A DNA stretch of 64,000 nt from Spirochaeta africana DSM 8902. GTDB taxonomy: Bacteria > Spirochaetota > Spirochaetia > DSM-27196 > DSM-8902. A model generated the notes under the pieces. That model was not told the origin of the DNA, did no database searches, and saw only the letters and a list, made by a program, of their open reading frames with translations. The first letter of the stretch is position 1; each line of letters begins with the position of its first letter. Shown one piece after another: positions 26,397-34,435 of this stretch. The stretch is from the NCBI RefSeq assembly GCF_000242595.2, contig NC_017098.1, positions 2,356,001 to 2,420,000 of the forward strand, read 5' to 3'. Made by a program: the position numbers and the translations under genes.

Positions 26397-27830
26397 TTAT
26401 CGCTTGAGTGTTAAGACTTCCTGCAGCATCTGGTCAGTAGTCTGAATCGTTTTGCTGTTGGCCTGGAAACCACGCTGGGTCACGATCATGTCGGTAAACT
26501 CTTCCGACAGATCGACATTACTCATCTCGAGTGCACCGGCGATAAACTGCCCTTTGCCCATGGTCCCCGCCGGCCCGACATCCGGATCGCCCGAGTTGAT
26601 GGTGGTGCGAAAATTGGTTTCACCGACCTTTTCCAGCCCGCCCGGGTTCACAAAACTTGCCAGCGCAATCTGTCCCAAAGCGCGATTGGTACCGTTGCTG
26701 TACACCCCGGTAATCTGCCCGCTCTGGTCAATACGAAAATCCTCGAGATACCCCATCGCATACCCGTTCTGACGGAACACCTTGTTGCTGCTGGCGCTGC
26801 TGTACTGGGTGGTCGAGTTTTCAAAAGCCCCGACCCGGCCCAGCTGTACGGTCAGGGTCTGGGTGATCTGCTCACCGGGCTCACCAACAAAGCTGGGATC
26901 AACCGTTTCCGGGTCTATCACATCAGGAATAGCAGTCTCGGGAACCTGGAATGCTATGTCCAGGGTCAACTCACCCTCGTCGATAAGACCGCCGGCACCA
27001 TGACTGATGGACTCAAGGGTCCCGGCGTTGTCAAACTGCACGGTGAAGGTGTTGGTTCCCTCCCCGGCAGCAATCCCGCCTATCGAAATCTCCGGGATAA
27101 TCCCCTCCTCGTTGGGATTGACCTCTACCGTACCAATCCATTGATTCGGGGTATCGGGATCACGGGTGTAGCTTACCCGTAATTCATGATTATTTCCGAA
27201 TGAATCGTAGATATCGTATGAGGTTGACCAGGTACCCTCCTGGATTTCGCGATTTGTGGCATCCTCCCCGATCACCGGGGTGTTCTTGTTCAGGTTGGAT
27301 GCAATCTCGACCAGGGTGGTCGCCCTGGCCGGGTCCTTGCCGCCAACAGGAATCTGCAGATCACCAATACTCTCACTGGTGTTGATCATGGTTTCGCCAT
27401 CTACCAGTTCCGCCTGCCACCCCTGCACGCGCATACCGTTGGCCGGATTCACCAGCACCCCGTCGGCATCCAGGCTGAATACCCCGTTACGGGTAAAAAA
27501 GTTCTGATCTCCGGAACGCATCACAAACATGCCGTCGCCCTGAATAGCAACGTCTGTCTTGTTGCCGGTGGTCTGCAGGGACCCCTGCGAATGTATGGTG
27601 TCAATAGCGGCAATGTTTGCCCCGAGCCCGACCTGCTGGGGGTTTACCCCGCCAAGCTCATCGGTTGGTCGCGCCGCCCCTCGCATGTTCTGCGACAGGA
27701 GGTCCTGGAAGTTCACCCGCCCTTTCTTGAAGCCGGTGGTGTTTACATTGGAGATATTGTTACCAATAACATCCATGCGGACCTGGTGGTTCTGCAATCC
27801 GGAAACGCCGGAATAAAGTGATCTCATCAT
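26397..27830 (-). CDS. flgE: Flagellar hook protein FlgE lacking cysteine
   Basis: This 477-residue hook subunit has the FlgE/F/G N-terminus (LYSGVSGLQNHQVRMDVIGN), flgE-specific central domains, and the coiled C-terminus (FTDMIVTQRGFQANSKTIQT). AAGGAG lies 7 nt before the first ATG. In Treponema denticola hook subunits are cross-linked by lysinoalanine between Lys165 and Cys178. Here Lys165 is kept (PVGGKDPAR), but residue 178 is Ser (IASNLNK, codon TCC at 27297-27299), and the whole protein contains no Cys. That covalent link cannot form in the known way. Confidence 0.95.
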   Translation of the reverse strand: MMRSLYSGVSGLQNHQVRMDVIGNNISNVNTTGFKKGRVNFQDLLSQNMRGAARPTDELGGVNPQQVGLGANIAAIDTIHSQGSLQTTGNKTDVAIQGDGMFVMRSGDQNFFTRNGVFSLDADGVLVNPANGMRVQGWQAELVDGETMINTSESIGDLQIPVGGKDPARATTLVEIASNLNKNTPVIGEDATNREIQEGTWSTSYDIYDSFGNNHELRVSYTRDPDTPNQWIGTVEVNPNEEGIIPEISIGGIAAGEGTNTFTVQFDNAGTLESISHGAGGLIDEGELTLDIAFQVPETAIPDVIDPETVDPSFVGEPGEQITQTLTVQLGRVGAFENSTTQYSSASSNKVFRQNGYAMGYLEDFRIDQSGQITGVYSNGTNRALGQIALASFVNPGGLEKVGETNFRTTINSGDPDVGPAGTMGKGQFIAGALEMSNVDLSEEFTDMIVTQRGFQANSKTIQTTDQMLQEVLTLKR

Positions 27831-27842
27831 ATCGGGGCTCCT

Positions 27843-28325
27843 TTAGTTCACGTTCTGGTTAAGCTGCTGTTGCGGAGTGCGGATGGACTGCACATCCTCC
27901 AGCGAGTAATAGCGATCATTCACCATCACCATCGGCACACTGCCGGTGGTTACCTCGGTAACCGATCCTTCGATGCGGCTGTCGCCGTCATACACGGCTA
28001 CATCCTTACCCAACAGGTTCATGGCCTGCCCGGCGCCAAGCATTCGGCTCATTGCCTTGAACTCGCTGTTCAGATTGGTCATCTGTTCCAACGAGGAAAA
28101 CTGTGCCATTTGTGCGATAAACTCCCGATCCTCCATGGGATTGGTAGGATCCTGATTGGAAAGCTGGGTAATCAGCAGCTTAAGAAAATCATCCTTGCCC
28201 AGGTCGCCGCTCACCTCCCGCTTGCCGGTAAGATCAACGTTGGTCGCCTCCACCATCCGACGGGTCTGCGCCATATCCTGCGAGCTGATTGTTTTTGAAA
28301 TATCGGTTCCGCTGAATGTCTCCAT
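27843..28325 (-). CDS. flgD: Hook capping protein FlgD
   Basis: This 160-residue protein has the FlgD N-terminal signature DDFLKLLITQLSNQDPTNPM and FIAQMAQFSSLEQM. It is needed to polymerise FlgE. It is shorter than the enteric protein (about 230 residues) and ends soon after a small beta domain (GSVTEVTTGSVPMVMVNDRY), so the cap domains are reduced, as in Bacillus and spirochaetes. It lies between the fliK-like gene and flgE. Confidence 0.92.
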   Translation of the reverse strand: METFSGTDISKTISSQDMAQTRRMVEATNVDLTGKREVSGDLGKDDFLKLLITQLSNQDPTNPMEDREFIAQMAQFSSLEQMTNLNSEFKAMSRMLGAGQAMNLLGKDVAVYDGDSRIEGSVTEVTTGSVPMVMVNDRYYSLEDVQSIRTPQQQLNQNVN

Positions 28326-28338
28326 CCTACTACTCCTC

Positions 28339-29982
28339 TTATGCCATCAGGTTGATCAGGCGATCGCCGTTGCCCAGCATGGCGATATCCCGAACACTGT
28401 CACCCAGTGCCTCGACATGCCGGCTGTCCTGACGATCGGCGTGCAGCTGTCGCGGCTCTGCCGACTCTCCCGGGGTTCCGGGATTATCCTCGTTGCCAAC
28501 CGACACCTCCATCGATCCGAGCGCAAGCCCGGCTTCCTCAAAGGCCCGCACAAGTTCGGCCGCCTGCTGCTCAAACACCTGGCGTACACTTGAATTCTCG
28601 ACCAAAATCCGGGCAGCTATAACACTATCTTCAACATCCAGCATAATCTGAACCGAGCCGAGCGATTCCGGGCGCAAGCGCAGGCGGATCTCTCCGGCAT
28701 CACCGTCACGCAGAACGAATTTTGCCTGCCGCACGATGTCTGAACTCAAGTGTTCCTGAAACTTGCCAGACAACATTCTGGCGGCGTCTGCACTCAACTG
28801 CTGGGGCATCGGCTGCACCGACTGCGTGCGCTGCATCATCGCAGCAAAGGCCGGTTCTCCGGCATCCCCCTGGCGGGAGGTCCCGGAATCACCCCGAAAG
28901 AAGCGGTCCATTATCTCACGGGCAAATCCGTTGCGGCTGCCGAAATCCTGCCCGGGCTGTCCGCCGGAACCGCCGCTGTTGGTGTCCTGCCCTGCAAATG
29001 AACTGCCGCCGCGCCCGGCAGCCTCACCGCGAAGCCCCGCACTGCGCCCGCCTGCTTCCTGACGCAGTTCGGCCCGAAACTGCTCGATGCGGGTGGGTCG
29101 ATCATCACGTCGGAGATCAACAATCTGCACCAGGGTGCGTCGACTGCCCTCGGCGGCATCACGCCCGGCGGCCTGCCTGACCACCCCTGATTCACGGGTG
29201 TCAGATTCCTCGCCGGGCACTTTGAGCTGCTGCAGGGCTGTCCGCGCAGGTGGCTCTGCTGCAGCACGGGCATCTTCCTGCCCGGCTTCAGCGGCCATGT
29301 GTGCGGCAGCAGCTCGCTGGATTCTGCGGGCGACTGCGGCCTCGGCTTCCTCAGCCGAGGCAGACAGCCTGGAGACTTCACTGCTGGCGCCTGCTGAACG
29401 CGAGTCCTTAACGGATGTACCGGTTGATTCATCGGGGTGGACACGGCTGCTTTTCTGGGTATCCAGCAGGGACGCTATGCGGTCTGCAGCACCGGCATCC
29501 GAAAGCCCGGCATCGCTGCGGATCTGCTCTATCTCTTCGATAGACAACCGGTCGCCCTCGTGTTCTGCGGCACGCAGTTCGCCAGACTCATCGGATACCT
29601 GTTCCGATTCGGCCAGTGCTCTGGCGGCATCAGCCACACGATCGGCAAGCCTGGCGGCATCGAGGGAGAGCCCTCGCTCCCCGGAATCCGGCTGTGTCTG
29701 CGGCGGGAGGTGCTGCAGCAGCTCGGCTACGGCCCGATGATCTATGCGGTCACGATCGGGATTGTCAGCATCCTCCAGCGGGTCATCCTCGCTGGCTTGG
29801 TTCGTTGTATCCGGCGGCGGGTAGGCCGACGGGTCAGGGGGATTCTCCCGAACACTGTCACCGGGTCGTGTCAGCAGCTCATAAAAGCTTGGGCCGGTTG
29901 AAACCGGCAGTACGCCAAAGCTGCCGGCCTGTTCCAGGACCGTAGATCGCTCGGGATTCACCTGGAGAAAGTCCAGGGTCAC
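28339..29982 (-). CDS. fliK: Hook-length control protein, FliK-like
   Basis: This 547-residue protein has a long polar, low-complexity N-terminal and central region (about 1-400), consistent with a molecular ruler, and a C-terminal FliK hook-length domain (GEIRLRLRPESLGSVQIMLD, then VRQVFEQQAAELVRAFEEAG). FliK measures the hook and triggers the FlhB switch. The start is GTG, 6 nt after GGAGG. The position between flbB and flgD matches fliK in Bacillus. The N-terminal part is probably fast-evolving. Confidence 0.88.
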   Translation of the reverse strand: MTLDFLQVNPERSTVLEQAGSFGVLPVSTGPSFYELLTRPGDSVRENPPDPSAYPPPDTTNQASEDDPLEDADNPDRDRIDHRAVAELLQHLPPQTQPDSGERGLSLDAARLADRVADAARALAESEQVSDESGELRAAEHEGDRLSIEEIEQIRSDAGLSDAGAADRIASLLDTQKSSRVHPDESTGTSVKDSRSAGASSEVSRLSASAEEAEAAVARRIQRAAAAHMAAEAGQEDARAAAEPPARTALQQLKVPGEESDTRESGVVRQAAGRDAAEGSRRTLVQIVDLRRDDRPTRIEQFRAELRQEAGGRSAGLRGEAAGRGGSSFAGQDTNSGGSGGQPGQDFGSRNGFAREIMDRFFRGDSGTSRQGDAGEPAFAAMMQRTQSVQPMPQQLSADAARMLSGKFQEHLSSDIVRQAKFVLRDGDAGEIRLRLRPESLGSVQIMLDVEDSVIAARILVENSSVRQVFEQQAAELVRAFEEAGLALGSMEVSVGNEDNPGTPGESAEPRQLHADRQDSRHVEALGDSVRDIAMLGNGDRLINLMA

Positions 29983-29994
29983 GGTACACCTCCG

Positions 29995-30618
29995 TTATCC
30001 CTCGGGGCGTATCGTCATCTTTCGCTGAATATCAGCGGCACGCTCCGGGGGGAATTCCGAGAGCCAGACCGAGACCAGAGACATCTCGCCCTCTTGCTGG
30101 GCAAGCTCCTCGGTAACTCGCAGGGTTTCTATCAGCAACTGATCGTCATAGCTGAGTAGAATCCCTACCGCATTCTCAAGACGCATATTCGTCAGGTCCT
30201 GAGAATTCCGGATCAGGTTCTCTCTTCTATTGTCGTACCGAGTTACCCTTTGATTAAATGAATTCTCACGTTCTTCCAGAAGACTTTCCCGTTCTTCCAG
30301 TTCTGACTGCAGTCGATCGAGTTCCCGGCTGCGTTCCGTCAGTTCATCCTCCAGACCGTTCAGTTCCTGCTCCCGCAGCTGCAGTGACTCACGTTCCTTG
30401 GTCAGGCGCACAGAGTCCAGCAGGCCGGGATCATCAGCTGGCACGCGCGAACCACGAGCCTGCAGTCCTACCGCCCGGAAAACCGGTGCGTACAATGAGC
30501 TCACATCAATTATGCCAAGGTAATCAAACCAGAGCGATCCACCTATAAGAAAAACCACGATAAGCAGTAGAAGCCCCAGAATTCTGGGACCAGGTCCAAC
30601 CTTACTGTGACCGGCCAT
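29995..30618 (-). CDS. flbB: FlbB/MotE-like membrane coiled-coil protein (flagellar collar)
   Basis: This 207-residue protein has one membrane helix (about 13-34), a glutamate/leucine/arginine-rich coiled coil (about 70-140) and a C-terminal MotE/MgtE-N-like helical domain (NAVGILLSYDDQLLIETLRV, then FPPERAADIQRKM). FlbB of Borrelia forms the base of the spirochaete-specific collar around the motor. Its place between fliJ and fliK corresponds to ylxF of Bacillus. The start overlaps the fliJ end by 17 bp. Confidence 0.85.
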   Translation of the reverse strand: MAGHSKVGPGPRILGLLLLIVVFLIGGSLWFDYLGIIDVSSLYAPVFRAVGLQARGSRVPADDPGLLDSVRLTKERESLQLREQELNGLEDELTERSRELDRLQSELEERESLLEERENSFNQRVTRYDNRRENLIRNSQDLTNMRLENAVGILLSYDDQLLIETLRVTEELAQQEGEMSLVSVWLSEFPPERAADIQRKMTIRPEG

Positions 30619-31063
30619 CTCCCCCCCTTTCGCGAATATAACGGTCGGTTACGATATCCTCTACGACTTTTTCCTCGTACCGCTGTGCTTCCTGATAGTA
30701 TTCATCTGCCCGGCGTTCACGCAGCTTCTGCAGCACCTTTTCCTCGCGCAACGCTTCATGATACTCCTCGACCACCGCCAGGCGCTTCTGCTCGGCAGCT
30801 GCCCGCTCTCGCTGCAGCTGTTCTACCTGCTGGTCTATCCAGGCGACAAACCCGGCTCGATAGCTGATATCCAGCAGGACGGCACCTTTGTCTGCTCCGC
30901 TGCTGCTCTGACTGGCAGATCTGCGACGATGATACAACCCGGCAATCTCGTCATCGAGACGATTGCATTCAGCTGTAATCGCCCCCAGGCGATGCTCCAC
31001 CCCCTTCCGCAGGTGGCTGCGCATATTGAGCAAATGCTGCAGACGAAACTGGAATCTACGCAC
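30602..31063 (-). CDS. fliJ: Flagellar export chaperone FliJ
   Basis: This 153-residue protein is almost entirely an antiparallel coiled coil, starting MRRFQFRLQHLLNMRSHLRK, the FliJ signature. FliJ sits in the FliI hexamer and couples the ATPase to the gate. I chose the GTG at 31063, which follows GGAG by 7 nt and overlaps the fliI stop by 8 bp (GTGCGTAG); the ATG reading from 31120 lies inside fliI. Confidence 0.85.
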   Translation of the reverse strand: MRRFQFRLQHLLNMRSHLRKGVEHRLGAITAECNRLDDEIAGLYHRRRSASQSSSGADKGAVLLDISYRAGFVAWIDQQVEQLQRERAAAEQKRLAVVEEYHEALREEKVLQKLRERRADEYYQEAQRYEEKVVEDIVTDRYIRERGGDGRSQ

Positions 31064-32438
31064 GTCCCGGCTCCGTTTCTGTCTGCGCCTTGTCGCGCTG
31101 ATCGCTTCCGGCATCTGCACCAGGGATCTCGATTCCGGTAATCTCCTGCATGGCGTACATCACCTCGGGCAGACTGCTGCGCTCCATCACCCCCTGCCGC
31201 AGAAAGGCATTGATTTTGGGCAACAGTTCGATGGCGGCATCTATATCCGGATTGCTTCCATGATGATAGGCGCCCACGTGTATCAGGTCTTCGGCATCAC
31301 GATATACTGCCAGCAATCGACGAATCTGACCGGCCGCTTTCTGCATCTGTGCAGTGGTTACCTTGTTCGCCAGACGCGACAGGCTGGCCAGGGCATCAAC
31401 CGCGGGATAGTGATATTTTTCGGCCAGCGAACGACTCAGGACAATATGGCCGTCGAGTATACCCCGCACGGTATCGGACACCGGCTCGTTCATGTCATCA
31501 CCCTCGACAAGAATCGAGTAGAAACCGGTGATGCTGCCACGATCCGAGGTACCGGTTCGCTCCAGCAGACGCGGCAGCTCGGCAAACATTGAGGGGGTAA
31601 ACCCCCGACTGGCTGGCGCCTCTCCACGTGTCAGGCCAATTTCACGTTGAGCCATGGCAAAACGGGTAACCGAGTCGAACAGCAGTAATACATCATTCCC
31701 CTGATCCCGAAAATACTCGGCAATAGCAGTCGCCACATAACCACCCCGCAGTCGCGCCAGGGCCGGTGTATCGGAGGTCGAGACCACCACGATGGAACGG
31801 GCCAACCCTTCTTCACCCAGGTCGTTCTCGATAAATTCACGCACCTCGCGTCCACGCTCGCCGATAAGTGCAATCACATTGATGTCGGCATTCGTATTGC
31901 GTGCCACCATACTGATTATGGTGGATTTCCCTACCCCGCTGCCGGCAAAAATTCCCAGACGCTGTCCCTTACCGACCGCGCTCAGTCCGTCAATTACCCG
32001 TACCCCGGTCTGCAGCTGCTCGCTGATCATACTGCGCTGCAGGGCTTCGGGAGGGGTATTGAATACCGGATAGGTACCATCTATCTGCAGCGGCCCCTTG
32101 CCGTCAACAGGACGCCCCATGGCATCGATTACCCTGCCAAGCATGTTCAGTGATACCGGGGCCTGCAGCGGCTGTCCGGTTGCGACAACGCGGCATCCCA
32201 GCTCTATTCCCTCAGGCTCCTGATACGGCATCAGCTGAATTATCGTATCCTGTATACCGATAACCTCGGCATACACCGTCTTGCCGGTGCGCGGGATCTC
32301 GATGGTACACACCTCACCCAGAACCGCCTGCGGGCCGTGGCTCTCGATCAGCAGTCCCTTGATGGATACCACCTCGCCGCTGTAGCGCATCGGTTCAATT
32401 GTCTCGATAACCTGTGCATATTTATCGAACATCGACAT
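31056..32438 (-). CDS. fliI: Flagellum-specific ATPase FliI
   Basis: This 460-residue F1-beta-like ATPase energises flagellar export. Walker A is GSGVGKST within QRLGIFAGSGVGKSTIISM; Walker B lies in DVLLLFDSVTRFAMAQREIG, with the FliI/YscN sequence TRGEAPASRGFTPSMFAELP. Length is normal. It follows fliH by 3 bp, and FliH is its negative regulator. Its 3' end overlaps fliJ. Confidence 0.95.
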   Translation of the reverse strand: MSMFDKYAQVIETIEPMRYSGEVVSIKGLLIESHGPQAVLGEVCTIEIPRTGKTVYAEVIGIQDTIIQLMPYQEPEGIELGCRVVATGQPLQAPVSLNMLGRVIDAMGRPVDGKGPLQIDGTYPVFNTPPEALQRSMISEQLQTGVRVIDGLSAVGKGQRLGIFAGSGVGKSTIISMVARNTNADINVIALIGERGREVREFIENDLGEEGLARSIVVVSTSDTPALARLRGGYVATAIAEYFRDQGNDVLLLFDSVTRFAMAQREIGLTRGEAPASRGFTPSMFAELPRLLERTGTSDRGSITGFYSILVEGDDMNEPVSDTVRGILDGHIVLSRSLAEKYHYPAVDALASLSRLANKVTTAQMQKAAGQIRRLLAVYRDAEDLIHVGAYHHGSNPDIDAAIELLPKINAFLRQGVMERSSLPEVMYAMQEITGIEIPGADAGSDQRDKAQTETEPGRA

Positions 32439-32441
32439 GGG

Positions 32442-33359
32442 TTATGCCCCCCCGATACTGCTGCGAGCCTTTATCGGTACCAGCTGCAGTATCTGATCCT
32501 CGATCTCCTGCAGCTGTGTGGCGATGCGCGCATCTATCTGCCCGAAATCGGTTTCGATGATGCACCCGCCCGGGTCCACGGTTGAGTCCTCCAGAATTTT
32601 CACGTTTTGCACGGTTTCAATCTTTTCGGTTATCTGCTGTGTATGCTGAGTGGTCAGTTTCAGGTCGGCCAGATTCACCCGAATCGTTACATCCGACCGT
32701 TTCTTCATCTTGCGCAGTGACTGCACGACGTTGTTCACCACGATATTCTTCTGATTCTCGGATATTACCTTGATAACCTTCTTGGCAATCTGCAGGACCA
32801 GCTGGACAATCTGCCCCTCACTTTCCTCGATAATATCATTGCGTCGCTGTATTGCTGCATCAATAATGGTATGCAGGCGACCGACCAGCCGTTCAGCCTC
32901 GGCAGCCCCATCCTGATACCCCTCCTGGCGTCCCGCCTCCAGCCCGCGTTGGCGTGCCTCAAGCTCTACCATTTCGGCATTCTTTTCTGCCTCGGCGACA
33001 ATCTCTTTGGCACGCTCCTCGGCCTCGGCAACGATACGCCCGGCCTGCTCATCAGCCTCCTGCTTGGCATTGTTCGCCTGCTCGGTCTTGCGCTTCACCT
33101 CTTCGAAGGCAGTGTTCTCGGCTTCCTGAATGATCTCCTGCGCCTGCTTGCGGGCGTCCTCGATCATCTGCTCGCGCTCCTGTTCCCAGCGCTCCTTGAA
33201 CTCCTCCGCCTCGCGCCGCAGCTCATCAGCGGTCGGGCCGGTATACTCCTCGACCTCATCAAGATCGATCGGCTGCTCAACCACATGTCCCGGAGGAGGA
33301 ATATGCACCTTGGTCGACGAAGGCGTCACCTCGAATGCTCTGAATACGTTTTTCGCCAT
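32442..33359 (-). CDS. fliH: Flagellar assembly protein FliH
   Basis: This 305-residue stalk protein binds FliI and links it to the C-ring. It has a long Glu/Arg/Ala-rich coiled coil (about 45-160), with the AEEREKxIVAEAE-type repeats of the FliH/V-ATPase E family, and a C-terminal domain (VRVNLADLKLTTQ, STVDPGGCIIETDFGQIDAR) typical of FliH. It is longer than enteric FliH (about 230), as expected for spirochaetes with spoke-like FliH. It lies 14 bp after fliG. Confidence 0.92.
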   Translation of the reverse strand: MAKNVFRAFEVTPSSTKVHIPPPGHVVEQPIDLDEVEEYTGPTADELRREAEEFKERWEQEREQMIEDARKQAQEIIQEAENTAFEEVKRKTEQANNAKQEADEQAGRIVAEAEERAKEIVAEAEKNAEMVELEARQRGLEAGRQEGYQDGAAEAERLVGRLHTIIDAAIQRRNDIIEESEGQIVQLVLQIAKKVIKVISENQKNIVVNNVVQSLRKMKKRSDVTIRVNLADLKLTTQHTQQITEKIETVQNVKILEDSTVDPGGCIIETDFGQIDARIATQLQEIEDQILQLVPIKARSSIGGA

Positions 33360-33373
33360 CGACTACCTCCGGG

Positions 33374-34432
33374 TTACACCACCAGCTCGTCTTCGCCGGC
33401 ACGGGCAACCACGATCTCGCCCTGTTCCTCCAGCTTGCGAATGATGGATACAATCTTCTGCTGGGCCTCTTCCACATCCTTCATACGGATTGGCCCCATA
33501 TACTCCATATCCTCTTTCAGCAGAGTGGAGGCACGTTTTGACATATTCCGGAAAATCTTGTCCTGAACCTCGCCCTCCACAGACTTCAGTGCTTTGGCAA
33601 GTTCGGCAGTATCAACCTCGCGCAGCACCTTCTGTATCGCACGGTCATCCAGCATAACGATGTCTTCAAAGACGAACATCCGTTTCTTGATCTCTTCGGC
33701 GAGCTCGGGATCCTCTTCCTCCAGAGACTCGATAATGCTCTTCTCGGTAGTGCGGTCTACCAGGTTCAGGATCTCGACAATACTTTCTACCCCGCCAGCT
33801 GCGGTGTAGTCCTCGGACGACAGGGTGGAAAGTTTCTTCTCCAGCACGCGCTCCACCTCGCGAAGCACCTCCGGACTGGTGCGGTCCATGGTACTGATTC
33901 GCTTGGCCACATCGGACTGGACCTCATGTTCGAGCTGAGCCAGAATCACCGAGGCCTTGGGAGGATCAAGGTAGGCCAGTATCAGCGCGATCGTCTGCGG
34001 ATGCTCCTGCTGGATAAAGTTAAGCAGCTGTGTCGGATCGGTACGCCGGATAAAATCAAACGGCCGCACCTGCAGGGACGAGGTCAGGCGATTTATGATG
34101 TCCACCGCCTTCTGGGAACCCAGCGACTTCTCCAGCAACTCCCGGGCGTAATCGATACCGCCGGTGGTGATAAAGTCCTGAGCCATCATCAGCTCCTGGA
34201 ACTCCATCAGCACCCGATCACGATCCTCGGAGTCCACCGCCTCCAGTCGGGCGATCTCGAAGGTCAGCGTTTCGATTTCATCCTCGCGCAGATGCTTGAA
34301 AATCTCGGAGGAGATCTCGGACCCGAGCGACACCAGAAATATAGCCGCCTTCTGGCGACCATTCAGGTCCTTTTTGGTTCCCGATTTCTTCGGCGGGGCA
34401 GCAGCGCCGGCTTGTGCAGTCTTTTTTGCCAT
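33374..34432 (-). CDS. fliG: Flagellar motor switch protein FliG
   Basis: This 352-residue rotor protein has the N-terminal FliF-binding domain (GRQKAAIFLVSLGSEISSEI), the middle domain with the EHPQ motif (NFIQQEHPQTIALILAYLDP), and the torque-generating C-terminal domain (FVFEDIVMLDDRAIQKVLRE). The basic Ala/Lys-rich first 20 residues are extra to the enteric protein. It lies 3 bp after fliF. Spirochaetes often carry a second fliG; only one is in view. Confidence 0.95.
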   Translation of the reverse strand: MAKKTAQAGAAAPPKKSGTKKDLNGRQKAAIFLVSLGSEISSEIFKHLREDEIETLTFEIARLEAVDSEDRDRVLMEFQELMMAQDFITTGGIDYARELLEKSLGSQKAVDIINRLTSSLQVRPFDFIRRTDPTQLLNFIQQEHPQTIALILAYLDPPKASVILAQLEHEVQSDVAKRISTMDRTSPEVLREVERVLEKKLSTLSSEDYTAAGGVESIVEILNLVDRTTEKSIIESLEEEDPELAEEIKKRMFVFEDIVMLDDRAIQKVLREVDTAELAKALKSVEGEVQDKIFRNMSKRASTLLKEDMEYMGPIRMKDVEEAQQKIVSIIRKLEEQGEIVVARAGEDELVV

Positions 34433-34435
34433 ACC

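Noticed and set aside
29995-30618. Magnesium transporter MgtE fragment
   Set aside because: The C-terminal helical domain resembles MgtE-N, but a membrane helix plus coiled coil and the place between fliJ and fliK identify an FlbB/MotE-type flagellar protein.
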